Shown: positions 35,378 to 43,930, numbered from the stretch's first letter. The stretch: 64,000 bases of DNA from Enhydrobacter sp. (GCF_030246845.1 NZ_CP126889.1:4025001-4089000), one strand, 5' to 3'. A program made the numbers and translations. Notes: a model not told the origin generated them from the sequence alone.

Positions 35378-35877
35378 CGGCGACCGTCCAGAGGAAGATC
35401 TGCATGCTGGGTGGCTTCTCGGTCGGCAAGACGAGCCTCGTCAAGCGTTACGTCCAAAGCATCTTCTCCGAGGCCTATCTGACCACGGTGGGGGTGAAGA
35501 TCGACAAGAAGACGGTGACGCTGGGTGATCGGACCGTGCATCTGATCCTGTGGGATCTCGCGGGCGAGGACGACATGGCGTCGCTCCGGATGAGCTATAT
35601 GCGCGGCTCGGCCGGTTATGTCCTGGTCGCCGACGGTACGCGGCCGGCGACGCTCGAAACGGCGCTGTCGCTGCGCAGGCGCGTCGAGGCGGAATATGGC
35701 CCGCTGCCCTTTGCGTTGCTGATCAACAAGAACGATCTCCGTGAGCAGTGGGCGGTCTCGGACGCCGATCTGGAGGAGCTTCGCCGCGGCGGCTGGTGGG
35801 TGCGGTCGAGCAGCGCCAGAACGGGCGAGGGCGTCGACGACGCGTTCACGGATCTCGCCAGCCGCGTCGCGGCCTGA
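35374..35877 (+). CDS. Small Ras/Rab-like GTPase
   Basis: 167 aa, a single G domain. G1 is GGFSVGKTS (Lys19, Thr20), a switch I threonine lies in YLTTVG (about 37-38), G3 is WDLAGED (Asp61, Gly64), G4 is NKND (118-121) and G5 is SAR (147-149). The core resembles Rab more than bacterial MglA. Position 65 is Glu where Ras has the catalytic glutamine (Q61). There is no C-terminal cysteine, so no prenyl anchor. The gene overlaps the OmpA-domain gene by four bases and precedes the cyclase by three, so it is translationally coupled to both. Bacterial Ras-superfamily proteins (MglA, Rup types) are known; this combination is the notable part. Confidence 0.88.
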   Translation: MTATVQRKICMLGGFSVGKTSLVKRYVQSIFSEAYLTTVGVKIDKKTVTLGDRTVHLILWDLAGEDDMASLRMSYMRGSAGYVLVADGTRPATLETALSLRRRVEAEYGPLPFALLINKNDLREQWAVSDADLEELRRGGWWVRSSSARTGEGVDDAFTDLASRVAA

Positions 35878-35880
35878 TCC

Positions 35881-37086
35881 ATGGAGACCCTGCCCGCGCA
35901 AGTGGCCGAGCGGCTGCAGACATTGACATTGGCCGACCGGGCGATCGCCTGGTTCCACATGGACGATACGCTCGTGCTCGTGGGCGCCGGCGGGGACCTC
36001 GAGGCCTACGGGCTGGGGGAAGTGCGCCTCGGGGCGCCGGCTCCCGAGCAGGCGGTGTTTCTCGAGGGCCTGCTGCCGCTCGTCGAGACGCCCTATCTGG
36101 TGCCATCGGTCGAGATCACCCAAGGCCGCGTCGCCGATCTCCATTTCTGGAGCGAGCAGAGCGGGACCTGGCTGGTGCTGCTGGAAGTCACGTCCGAGCG
36201 CGACATGGCGCGGCGCCTGCAGCAGAAGGCCTATGACATGACGCTGCTGCAGGAACGGGAGGCATCCCTCAACCGGCGTCTGGAAGCGGCCAATGCGGCG
36301 CTGCTCGCGACCCAGCGCGAGCTCGAAGCGTCACGCGACGAGCTCGCACGCTGGAACAAGACGCTTGAGGAGCGGGTGGCGGCGCAGGTAAGCGAACTCG
36401 AGCGGACAAACCGCCTGAAGCGCTTCCTCGCACCCTCGATCGCCGAGCTGATCGTGTCGTCGGGCGACGAGAACATCCTGAAGCGCCATCGCCGCGACAT
36501 CGCCACGCTGTTCTGCGACCTGCGCGGCTTCACCGCCTTCTCCGAGAGCGCCGAGCCGGAGGAGGTCAGCGACCTGCTGCACGACTATCACGCCACGCTG
36601 GTGCCGCTGATCCAGTCGTATGAGGGCACGCTCGACCGTTTCGTCGGCGACGGGCTGATGGTGTTCTTCAACGATCCGCTGCCTTGTCCCGACCCGGCCG
36701 AGCGCGCCGTCGGTCTCGCGGTGGCGATGCGGGAGGCGGTGGCGGCGCTCGCGGCGGCGTTGCGCAAGCGCGGCTACCAGATCGGCTTCGGGGTCGGCAT
36801 CGCGCAGGGTTTCGCGACGCTCGGCCAGATCGGCTTCGAGGGCCGCTTCGACTACAGCGCGATCGGCACGGTGGTGAACACGGCCGCGCGTCTCTGCGAT
36901 GCCGCGGCGGACGGCCAGATCCTGGTGACGGCGCGAGTCGCCACCGCCGTCGGCGATCTCGCCGAGCTGGCCGACATCGGCATGCTCCAGATCAAAGGCC
37001 TCAGCCGTCCCCTTGCCGTGTCCAACGTGGTGGCGCTCAAGTCTGCCGAGCACAAGGTCGTCTGGCTCAATCGCCAGACGCGGTGA
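35881..37086 (+). CDS. Class III adenylate/guanylate cyclase with PAS-like N-terminus
   Basis: 401 aa. Residues 1-110 look like a PAS-type fold, 108-180 form a coiled coil, and 205-395 are a class III cyclase domain making cAMP or cGMP. Metal aspartates are in FCDLRGF (Asp213) and RFVGDGLMVFF (Asp257); the transition-state pair Asn333/Arg337 is in VVNTAARL. The two base-selecting positions read Arg253 and Ser326, rather than the Lys/Asp of adenylate cyclases, so specificity is uncertain. The gene ends just before an IS5-family element. It follows the GTPase by three bases, reminiscent of the yeast Ras-cyclase link; direct control is inference. Confidence 0.85.
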   Translation: METLPAQVAERLQTLTLADRAIAWFHMDDTLVLVGAGGDLEAYGLGEVRLGAPAPEQAVFLEGLLPLVETPYLVPSVEITQGRVADLHFWSEQSGTWLVLLEVTSERDMARRLQQKAYDMTLLQEREASLNRRLEAANAALLATQRELEASRDELARWNKTLEERVAAQVSELERTNRLKRFLAPSIAELIVSSGDENILKRHRRDIATLFCDLRGFTAFSESAEPEEVSDLLHDYHATLVPLIQSYEGTLDRFVGDGLMVFFNDPLPCPDPAERAVGLAVAMREAVAALAAALRKRGYQIGFGVGIAQGFATLGQIGFEGRFDYSAIGTVVNTAARLCDAAADGQILVTARVATAVGDLAELADIGMLQIKGLSRPLAVSNVVALKSAEHKVVWLNRQTR

Positions 37087-37114
37087 GGCCGAAGAAGCCC
37101 GCGCGCATCCGTCT

Positions 37115-37118
37115 CTAG
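37115..37118. repeat. CTAG target-site duplication, left copy
   Basis: Four-base direct repeat next to the terminal repeat of the IS5 element, matched at 38618-38621. Four-base YTAR-type duplications are usual for the family. Confidence 0.8.
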
Positions 37119-37439
37119 CAGGCTGTTGAAGAAGTGGTCCATCGGCGTGCGGTGAAGGAGATTTCATCGCCGCCGTGGAAGCAGATTTGGCCGATGAGGG
37201 TGCCGTCGGACTGCAACTCGGCCCATCCGTCGCCGCAGGCCTCATCCATTTCGTCGTTGCCATCCCAGTTGAACTCGACGGCATCGTGGTCACCGCCGCC
37301 GGCAAAGGTGCCGGTCACGCAGCCGAAGGCGAACTCGCCGCGAGTGGGCTCGAACAGGATGTAGGCCGGCCCCATCATGTCGGGAATCATCCGTGTAGTC
37401 CGGCATCTCCACGATGCGCCACTTGCCCAAGACGCTCAT
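37115..37439 (-). pseudogene. Frameshifted small passenger ORF inside the IS5 element
   Basis: Starting at ATG 37439, which overlaps the transposase stop as ATGA, the frame reads MSVLGKWRIVEMPDYT and then goes out of frame near 37390. In the adjacent frame the homologous continuation runs PDMMGPAYILFEP through GCVTGTFAGGGDHD and NDEMDEACGDGWAEL to FTARRW; it then crosses the terminal repeat and stops at TAG inside the CTAG target site. From memory this resembles a conserved hypothetical protein of roughly 90-100 residues. It is either a decayed passenger gene or contains a sequencing frameshift; use of the internal ATG 37390 alone is also possible. Confidence 0.55.
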
Positions 37440-38617
37440 GCCGGGGGCGCCAGGAGCTTGGGCAGCCGGATCAGGTTGTAGGCGGCCAGGCCCAGAGTGA
37501 ACGCGGCGTCCACTCGGGCGCGCCCTCGGAGCTTGATCCTGGCCAAGCCTGCCGAGCCTTTGATCCAGCCGAACACCTCTTCGATCCGCTTATGACAGCG
37601 CTGGCTGACGCCATAGCCGGGATGACGGGTCGTGCGCCGGTCGATCGCGGTGACGCGCGGCTTGCCCGTGATGCGCACGTGGCCATCGATGGCGATGTGC
37701 GGCGTCACGTTGTGGCGGCGCAGATCGCCGATGAACTGTCGAACGTCGTAAGCCTTGTCGGCTCCAAGCGTGATCCGCCTTCGACCAGGCCTGCTGGCCA
37801 CCAGCTGAAGCGCTGTTTCCCGCTCGGCCGTTCCCGTCGCCAAGCTTATGCCGCCGTCCACCGCCAGACCGTGGCGGTTCTCCATCAGGACGTGCCCCAT
37901 GTAGCAGAGCTTGGCCGCCTGACCGTCGCCCTTCCTGTAGAGCCGGGCCTCGGGGTCAGTGGTGCTCCGGTGCGTCCCGTTGGAGCGCTTCTCCTTGTGG
38001 AAGTCGCGCTCGGCATTGCGGCCCGGGCCTGAGCTGTCGTTATCCCGGCCGTCCTTGCGGCGGAAGCTCTTGATCGAGGCCCACGCCTCAATCAGCGTCC
38101 CGTCGACCGAGAAGTGGTCGCTCGACAACAACCGCTTCACCTTCGGCTGGGCCAACACCGCCTGCAGGAACTTGGCCGCGATCTCTCCGCCCAGCAGCCG
38201 GTCGCGGTTCGTCGTGAAGCTCGAGTGATCCCACGCCGGATCGTCCACCCCCAGGCCGACGAACCAGCGAAACAGAAGATCGAACTCCACCCGCTCCATC
38301 AGCTGACGCTCCGAGCGGATGCCGTAAAATGCCTGCAGCAGCATCGCTCGCAGCAGCCGCTCCGGCGGGATCGACGGTCGCCCCAGCCGACGCGGGTAAA
38401 GTGCCTCGAGGTCCTCGTTCAGCGACACCAGGGCCGCGTTCGCAATCTCCCGAATCACCCGCAGCGGATGGTCTCGACGAACCCGCACTTCGAGATTCAC
38501 ATATGAAAACAGTGACCCTGACCTGACGTCCGAACCCCGCATGCCGATCCTCGATACTCACCGTGTCGAGTGAATCATGCCTGATCCCGTCTCGCTACAG
38601 ACTTCTTCAACAGCCTG
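37119..38617 (-). mobile_element. IS5-family insertion sequence, complete
   Basis: Perfect 17-bp terminal inverted repeats (CAGGCTGTTGAAGAAGT at 37119-37135 and its complement at 38601-38617) enclose 1499 bp, with a CTAG duplication outside. It contains an intact transposase and a small broken passenger ORF, which explains why it is larger than most IS5 relatives. The element separates the cyclase gene from an MFS gene. Confidence 0.93.
37436..38542 (-). CDS. IS5-family DDE transposase
   Basis: 368 aa, uninterrupted. The DUF772-type N-terminal domain contains RPSIPPERLLRAMLLQAFYG and SERQLMERVEFDLLFRWFVG. Catalytic acidic residues lie in FSVDGTLIEAWAS, LGADKAYDVRQF and RIEEVFGWIKGS. The last two bases of its stop codon TGA and the start of the small passenger ORF overlap (ATGA). 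It is probably active, as ends, target duplication and reading frame are all intact. Confidence 0.93.
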   Translation of the reverse strand: MRGSDVRSGSLFSYVNLEVRVRRDHPLRVIREIANAALVSLNEDLEALYPRRLGRPSIPPERLLRAMLLQAFYGIRSERQLMERVEFDLLFRWFVGLGVDDPAWDHSSFTTNRDRLLGGEIAAKFLQAVLAQPKVKRLLSSDHFSVDGTLIEAWASIKSFRRKDGRDNDSSGPGRNAERDFHKEKRSNGTHRSTTDPEARLYRKGDGQAAKLCYMGHVLMENRHGLAVDGGISLATGTAERETALQLVASRPGRRRITLGADKAYDVRQFIGDLRRHNVTPHIAIDGHVRITGKPRVTAIDRRTTRHPGYGVSQRCHKRIEEVFGWIKGSAGLARIKLRGRARVDAAFTLGLAAYNLIRLPKLLAPPA

Positions 38618-38621
38618 CTAG
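38618..38621. repeat. CTAG target-site duplication, right copy
   Basis: Right partner of 37115-37118. It contains the TAG stop codon (minus strand) of the MFS gene, so insertion left that gene intact. Confidence 0.8.
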
Positions 38622-40045
38622 ACGAGTTTCCGGCCGCTGATGGCGCCACCGTCATTCTTCTTGAGACCCATGAAGATGACGGACGAGGCCATGGTCATGA
38701 TCCCGAGCACGATGAAGGCCTGGTGGACGCCGTGGATCAGGGCGGTCGGATCGGACCGGAGCGAGGCCGGCACGAACATCGCGGCGATCAGCGATGCCGA
38801 GGCGATGCCGAAGCTGATCGACATCTGCTGCCCGGTGCTGGCGATGGTGCTGGCCGCGCTGGTCTGCCGGGCGCCGACATCGGCATAGACCAGCGTGTTC
38901 ATGCTCGTGTACTGGGTCGAGGTGAAGAAGCCCAGGATGAAGGCCTGCAGGGCGATGCGCCAGGCCGGCGTGCCGACATCGATGGTCGCAAAAAGCATGA
39001 TCAGCACGCCGAGCGTGAGCGTGTTCACCACGAGCACATTGCGGTAGCCCAGCCGTGCGAGGATTCTCGGCACGATCACCTTGAGACCCATGGCAGCCAA
39101 GGCTTGCGGCATCACCAGCAGGCCCGACTGGACCGGCGAATAGCCGAGGCCGACCTGGTAGAGCAGGGGGAAGAGGAACGGCAGGCCGCCGAGCCCCAGC
39201 CGGCTGAAGAAGCTGCCGGACACGGCGGCGCGGAAAGTGCGCAGGCGGAACAGGCTGAGCTGCAGCAAGGGAAACGGCGTGTGCGTCGCCTTGATGCCGT
39301 AACCGGCCAGCAATGTGCCGGAGAGGAGCAGCAGACCCGCCATCTCGATATCGCCGAGGCTGTTCTCGCCGAACACCTCGAGCACGTAGGAGAGGAGCGA
39401 GATGCCCGATCCGAACAGGATCAGGCCGACGATGTCGATCGGGTGGGTGCTGGATTCGCGATAATCGGGCAGGAATCGATAGACAAGGAGGAGGCCGGCG
39501 AGGCCGACCGGAATGTTCACGAAGAACACCACGCTCCAATCGAGATAGTGCACGATCAGGCCGCCCGAGATCGGTCCCAGCATCGGGCCGATGAGACTCG
39601 GGATCGAGACGAAGCTCATCGCCCGAATCAGCTCTGACTTGGGAAAGGTCCGCACCATGGTCATGCGGCCCACCGGCACCATCATGGCGCCGCCCATGCC
39701 CTGCACCACGCGGCAGGCCACGAGCATGGCGATGTTCACCGAGAGGCCGCACAGCAGCGACCCCAGCGTGAAGAGCCCGATGGCGCAGGCGAAGACCCGC
39801 CGCGTGCCGAATCGATCGGCCATCCAGCCGCTGATCGGAATGAACACCGCGAGGCTGAGTGTGTAGCTGGCGAGCACGGACTTCATGTCCAGCGGTGTCA
39901 CGTGCATCGCCTCGGCGATCGCCGGCACCGCGGTGTTCAGGATCGTCGTGTCCAGCGACTGCATGAAGAAGGCCACGGCGACCAACCACGGCAGCAGGCG
40001 CTTTATGGTGTCGGTTGGAGGAGCGGGAGCGGTCGTGGTCGTCAT
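38618..40045 (-). CDS. DHA2-type MFS multidrug efflux transporter
   Basis: 475 aa, probably 14 membrane segments, of the EmrB/QacA type. Signatures seen: MQSLDTTILNTAVPAIAEAM in helix 1, SGWMADRFGTRRVF between helices 2 and 3, and LVACRVVQGMGGAMMVPVGR in helix 4. It likely exports hydrophobic compounds by proton antiport. ATG 40045 lies one base after the serine hydrolase stop, so it is the last gene of the operon with gamma-glutamyltransferase and the hydrolase. No adjacent regulator is visible. Confidence 0.85.
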   Translation of the reverse strand: MTTTTAPAPPTDTIKRLLPWLVAVAFFMQSLDTTILNTAVPAIAEAMHVTPLDMKSVLASYTLSLAVFIPISGWMADRFGTRRVFACAIGLFTLGSLLCGLSVNIAMLVACRVVQGMGGAMMVPVGRMTMVRTFPKSELIRAMSFVSIPSLIGPMLGPISGGLIVHYLDWSVVFFVNIPVGLAGLLLVYRFLPDYRESSTHPIDIVGLILFGSGISLLSYVLEVFGENSLGDIEMAGLLLLSGTLLAGYGIKATHTPFPLLQLSLFRLRTFRAAVSGSFFSRLGLGGLPFLFPLLYQVGLGYSPVQSGLLVMPQALAAMGLKVIVPRILARLGYRNVLVVNTLTLGVLIMLFATIDVGTPAWRIALQAFILGFFTSTQYTSMNTLVYADVGARQTSAASTIASTGQQMSISFGIASASLIAAMFVPASLRSDPTALIHGVHQAFIVLGIMTMASSVIFMGLKKNDGGAISGRKLV

Positions 40046-40046
40046 G

Positions 40047-41126
40047 TCAGTCGATGGAGGGGAACGATCCTTGTCCGTTGGCAGCGAATACTCTTTCGCC
40101 GAAGGCCGGAATGAGAGGGCGCCCGCCTTCGCCGTTGGTCATCAATGCCAGACCGAAGCTGCCGTCGGCGACAAAAGTAAGCACCGAACGAAAGCCGGCA
40201 TTCACACCATAGTGATACAGCAACGGCGGCCGGCCGCTCTGCGGATGCACGAAAATGCCGAGGCCGGTTGGACCGTCCCCGACGGGGCGCGCCATTGATC
40301 GGGCAAGATTCCGGCTGATCAGACCGCCTCCACGCCAGCTTGCCGAAATGACGAGGGCGAGGCGGGCGAGGTCGGCCGCGGTCGACCAGAGCCCCGCCGC
40401 GGCGAGCTCCGGATAGACATGACAGCGTCCTGGTAGCGGCCGGCCTTCGAGATCATGTGCCGTCGCGGCATCGGATTCGGATTGCGGCAACGGCTGGGCG
40501 AAGGAGCTGCGGGCCATGCCGGCAGGCCCCAGGACGAGATCGGAGGCGAGATGCTGGAATGGCCGACCGGCCGTATCCATGGCGAGTTGCTGCAAAACCA
40601 TGGTGCCACCGCCCGAATAGCGGAAGGCCTGGCCTGGCTCCCATTCGACTCGTACGGGCGGCGTGTTGGCCGGCGGCGCTCCCTCCAGGATCTGCGGCAA
40701 GCTCGGCAAGGTCGCGCCGACCGCGTAACCGGGAAAGCCCGGCACATTGGTTCCGGCCCTATGGCTCAGGAGCAACCGCGGCGTGACCGCCTGCGCACGA
40801 CGGCCCGGCAGCTTCCATGAATGCAATGCCTCGTTCACCGGCTGGTCGAGGTCGACCGTACGATGGTCTGCCAGATGCAGGATCACCTGGCCAGCGACGA
40901 CCTTGCTGATGGAAGCGGCCTGGAACAGGGTCCGAGCGTCGGCGCCCAGTGTCACGCGCTCGGCGACCTTGCCGTTGCGGACGAGAGCGACGCTCGCTGC
41001 TGGCACGTGATGGCGTGCCATGAGCAGGCGCAGGTCGTCGGCCAGCTTCGCCTCCGCCTGGGCCGAAGCCCGCGAGGGCAGGAGCGACGTCGCGCCGCCG
41101 AGGAGGACGAGGCGGCGCGACGTCAT
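40047..41126 (-). CDS. Serine hydrolase of the beta-lactamase/S12 family
   Basis: 359 aa with a likely signal peptide ending SRASAQA. The nucleophile motif is SISK (Ser72, Lys75), in AASISKVVAGQ. The tyrosine motif reads YSGGG, where penicillin-binding relatives have YxN, and a third motif may be HYG. Such proteins are esterases, D-amino peptidases or beta-lactamases; the changed YxN argues against assuming beta-lactamase activity. It is four bases after gamma-glutamyltransferase and one before an efflux pump, so a role in breaking down or exporting a peptide-like compound is possible. Confidence 0.75.
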   Translation of the reverse strand: MTSRRLVLLGGATSLLPSRASAQAEAKLADDLRLLMARHHVPAASVALVRNGKVAERVTLGADARTLFQAASISKVVAGQVILHLADHRTVDLDQPVNEALHSWKLPGRRAQAVTPRLLLSHRAGTNVPGFPGYAVGATLPSLPQILEGAPPANTPPVRVEWEPGQAFRYSGGGTMVLQQLAMDTAGRPFQHLASDLVLGPAGMARSSFAQPLPQSESDAATAHDLEGRPLPGRCHVYPELAAAGLWSTAADLARLALVISASWRGGGLISRNLARSMARPVGDGPTGLGIFVHPQSGRPPLLYHYGVNAGFRSVLTFVADGSFGLALMTNGEGGRPLIPAFGERVFAANGQGSFPSID

Positions 41127-41130
41127 GAGG

Positions 41131-42687
41131 CTAAAGGGCTGCGCCGCCCGCCCACGGCGACATGACCTCGTTCATGCCCGTCAGCTCGCGGGTCGTCGGG
41201 TCGCGCACGATGCAGCAGGGATTGGCGAAGCCGAGAGGCGAGATCTGGTTGGTCACCTCGACGATCGGAAGCTTGGCCGCGATCGCCTTCTTCACGTCAT
41301 CGGGCAGATCGCGATTGACCCGGATCGGCCCCACGCCCGACACGTCGATGCGCGGCTGATGGAAGGCCGTTTCGACGTCCAGTCCACGATCGACCAGCAT
41401 CATCGAAAGCTGCGTGACGGCTGGCACGATGCGCCGTCCGCCCGAGGCGCCGATGCAGAACCAGGGCTGTCCATCCTTGACGACGACTACCGGGCAGATG
41501 TTGCAGAGGGGCCGCTTGCCGGGCGCGATCGAGTTCGGCCGGTTGGGTTCGGGATCGAACCACAGCATGCCGTTGTTCATGGTGATGCCGGTCCTGGGCA
41601 GCATCACGCCGGAGCCGAACAGCGACATCAGCGTCTGCGTGAGCGCCACCATGTTGCCTTCGCTGTCGGCGGCGCAAAGATGGGTGGTGCAGGTGTTGGT
41701 CGGCTTCTCGCCCAGCGTCTTGAGCCGTTCCTCGTAGGCGTGATGCATCGCCTCGGCGACGCCCGTGAAGAATGCGGCATCGGGCGCGCCCTTGCCCTTG
41801 GTCCGATCGCCCAGCAGCTCGAGCGTGCGGCGCAAGGTCGGGCCCGCCGTCAGCCCGCCTGCGACGTTGACCGTGATGCCGTGATGTTCGAAGGAGAGCG
41901 GCTCGACGATCCTTGCGTCGTAGCTCTTGAGATCGTCGTAGGAAATGGCGGATCCGCCTGCCTGCAGATCGGCGACGATATCCCGGGCGAGGCCGCCTTC
42001 GTAGAATTCGCGCGGTCCTCCGTCCGCCAGCCGTCGCATCGTCTGGCCGAGATTGCCGAGCTTCAGGTAACGCTTGGTGCCTTGCCAATCGTTGGTCGGC
42101 ACGCGGCCATCGTCGCACAGGTAGCTCGCGCGCGATGCGGGAAACCTCGAAAGATGCTCCGCCCCGTTCGCGATCATCACCTGCATATACCAGTCGAGTT
42201 CCATGCCGCGTTCGGCAAGCGTGATGCCAGGCGCCAGTGCGTCCTTCCACTCGATGGTGCCGAAACGCTCGAGGGCCTTGCCGAGGCCGGCGACCATGCC
42301 CGGAACGGCGATCGCGTGGTAGCCGACCTCGTTGCGCTGCTCGAGGATGTCGGGCCAGGCGAAGGGGTTGGCCGGACCTGGGCCCACGATCCGGTAGGCC
42401 GCGGGATCGAGCTTGCCGGCCGAGATCGGACCGTAGTCGATCGTCCAGGCGCGCTTCTCCTTTGCGCTCCAGATGGTCATGAAGCCGACGCCGCCGATGC
42501 CGCTCATCCACGGCTCGATGGCGCCGATCGCCATGCCGGTGGCGACCGCTGCATCGATCGCGTTGCCGCCCTTGCGCAGAATATCCACGCCGACCTCGGC
42601 CGCCCGGCAGTTCTGGGCAACGACGACCCCCTTGCCACGCACCGCCCGCTTGGTGATCTTCACTTGCCGTGTCAGCGATTCGCTCAT
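41131..42687 (-). CDS. ggt: Gamma-glutamyltransferase family protein
   Basis: 518 aa Ntn hydrolase, transferring or hydrolysing gamma-glutamyl groups of glutathione or related compounds. ATG 42687 follows GAGGGATCG; the frame continues upstream into the sigma gene region and is rejected. Visible: VVVAQNCRAAEVGVDILRKG, GNAIDAAVA, GGVGFMTIW, and the autoprocessing threonine in TCTTHLCAADSEGN (about residue 345), with GSGVMLPRTGITMNNGM in the small subunit. There is no obvious signal peptide, so a cytoplasmic variant is likely. It heads an operon with the serine hydrolase and efflux pump. Confidence 0.87.
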   Translation of the reverse strand: MSESLTRQVKITKRAVRGKGVVVAQNCRAAEVGVDILRKGGNAIDAAVATGMAIGAIEPWMSGIGGVGFMTIWSAKEKRAWTIDYGPISAGKLDPAAYRIVGPGPANPFAWPDILEQRNEVGYHAIAVPGMVAGLGKALERFGTIEWKDALAPGITLAERGMELDWYMQVMIANGAEHLSRFPASRASYLCDDGRVPTNDWQGTKRYLKLGNLGQTMRRLADGGPREFYEGGLARDIVADLQAGGSAISYDDLKSYDARIVEPLSFEHHGITVNVAGGLTAGPTLRRTLELLGDRTKGKGAPDAAFFTGVAEAMHHAYEERLKTLGEKPTNTCTTHLCAADSEGNMVALTQTLMSLFGSGVMLPRTGITMNNGMLWFDPEPNRPNSIAPGKRPLCNICPVVVVKDGQPWFCIGASGGRRIVPAVTQLSMMLVDRGLDVETAFHQPRIDVSGVGPIRVNRDLPDDVKKAIAAKLPIVEVTNQISPLGFANPCCIVRDPTTRELTGMNEVMSPWAGGAAL

Positions 42688-42787
42688 CGATCCCTCTGCG
42701 TTGTTGCCTGCTGACTGTAGCGGGGCCTCATTTGGCCACAAACCCCGATAGACTGCTCTGCGGACAGGCCATGGACGGAACGCGGGT

Positions 42788-43333
42788 GTGACGGAACTCG
42801 GCCAGATCGACCTGCGCTCGCTGACGGCGGGCCACAAACGCACGTGGGATGCATTCGTCCAAGCCGCCGCTCCATTGATCCATGCCGTGGTGCGCCGGTC
42901 TCTCAACTCGCACCGGCTGGGCGAGGACGATGTGCTGGATACTGCCCAGAACGTATTTGTGCGCCTTTGTGCCAACGACTTTCGGCTCTTGAAGACGTAT
43001 GACCCGGCGCGTGCCGGGCTTTCCACCTGGCTCGCCGTGGTGGCCCGCTCGGCAGCGGTCGACTTCCTGCGGCGGCGACGACAGGCCACCACCGCAATCG
43101 ACGACATTCCCGAAGCGGCTCTGGCGGTCGAGGATCGCCATGTCGAGAAGCTCAGGATTCCGGATGGCCTGCTCACCGAGCGGCAGACCCTGATCCTGAA
43201 ATTCTTGTACGACGAGGAGCGGGATGTGGCCGAAGTTGCACAGCTTCTGAAGATCGATGCGCAGACCGTCCGGAGCACCCATCACAAGGCGCTTCTGCGT
43301 TTGCGTGAACATTTCCGCGAGGACGCGCCATAG
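42788..43333 (+). CDS. ECF-type RNA polymerase sigma factor
   Basis: 181 aa. Region 2 covers TWDAFVQAAAPLIHAVVRRS to STWLAVVARSAAVDFLRRRR (promoter -10 recognition); region 4 includes LTERQTLILKFLY and a helix-turn-helix near AEVAQLLKIDAQTVRST (-35 recognition). It is the first gene of five codirectional genes up to 47181, followed by an anti-sigma-like protein after 50 bp. It probably drives its own operon, but I could not read a reliable ECF promoter upstream. The GTG start is chosen by alignment with related factors. Confidence 0.87.
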   Translation: MTELGQIDLRSLTAGHKRTWDAFVQAAAPLIHAVVRRSLNSHRLGEDDVLDTAQNVFVRLCANDFRLLKTYDPARAGLSTWLAVVARSAAVDFLRRRRQATTAIDDIPEAALAVEDRHVEKLRIPDGLLTERQTLILKFLYDEERDVAEVAQLLKIDAQTVRSTHHKALLRLREHFREDAP

Positions 43334-43383
43334 GTCGGGGATGATGGCGGTCAGTATGGCGTAAGGTAGTGCAGGAGATTTCC

Positions 43384-43929
43384 ATGACTACGGAACGTAG
43401 CTCGAAAAGTGACCGGGAGCTGTGGCGCAGCCTCGCGCTGGACCACGGCCCGTCGTCTTCGGCGGCCGTCTCCGATCTGGATTTCGCGGCTTGGCTGGAT
43501 GGTCGTCTGCCCGAGGCAGAGGCGGCGCGTATCGATGCGGCTGTCGCGCGCGACCCTGAATTGCGCGTCGCTGCGGTCGAGTTGGCAGAAATTCTGGGCA
43601 AGCCTTTGCCGGCCCCGCCGTCGCGCCTGGTCGTTCGCGCGCAGGCGTTGGTGGGCTTCGCTGCAGAACGTTCCGCTGGGCGCCATGTGCACACGGGGGT
43701 TCTGGCGCCTCTGGCGGCGTTCCTTTCTCCGTTCGGCTCGTTGCAACGCGGCCTCATGGCTGGCCTCGCCATCGCCGTGGCCGCCGTCGGCTTCGTGATG
43801 GGTGGTGGCCTCGGTGAATCCTTCGCCGCGCAGAAGTATGCCTCGGTAGAGGATTCGTCTGCCTTCCTCGGTCCCCTCGGCGCCGATGCGTCGCATCAGT
43901 TGAACGATCTGTTCACGGACAGCATCTGA
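43384..43929 (+). CDS. Putative membrane anti-sigma factor
   Basis: 181 aa from ATG 43384, preceded by GCAGGAGAT. The N-terminal half is soluble (FAAWLDGRLPEAEAARIDAA resembles anti-sigma N-termini without the zinc HxxxCxxC motif). One hydrophobic helix is near GLMAGLAIAVAAVGFVMGG, and a short C-terminal part is presumably periplasmic. It ends one base before the next gene. Its position after the sigma gene is the main evidence for its role. Confidence 0.68.
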   Translation: MTTERSSKSDRELWRSLALDHGPSSSAAVSDLDFAAWLDGRLPEAEAARIDAAVARDPELRVAAVELAEILGKPLPAPPSRLVVRAQALVGFAAERSAGRHVHTGVLAPLAAFLSPFGSLQRGLMAGLAIAVAAVGFVMGGGLGESFAAQKYASVEDSSAFLGPLGADASHQLNDLFTDSI

Positions 43930-43930
43930 G

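Noticed and set aside
40047..41126. Calling the serine hydrolase a beta-lactamase resistance gene
   Set aside because: The YxN motif reads YSGGG and the family is mostly esterases and peptidases; sequence alone does not support drug resistance.
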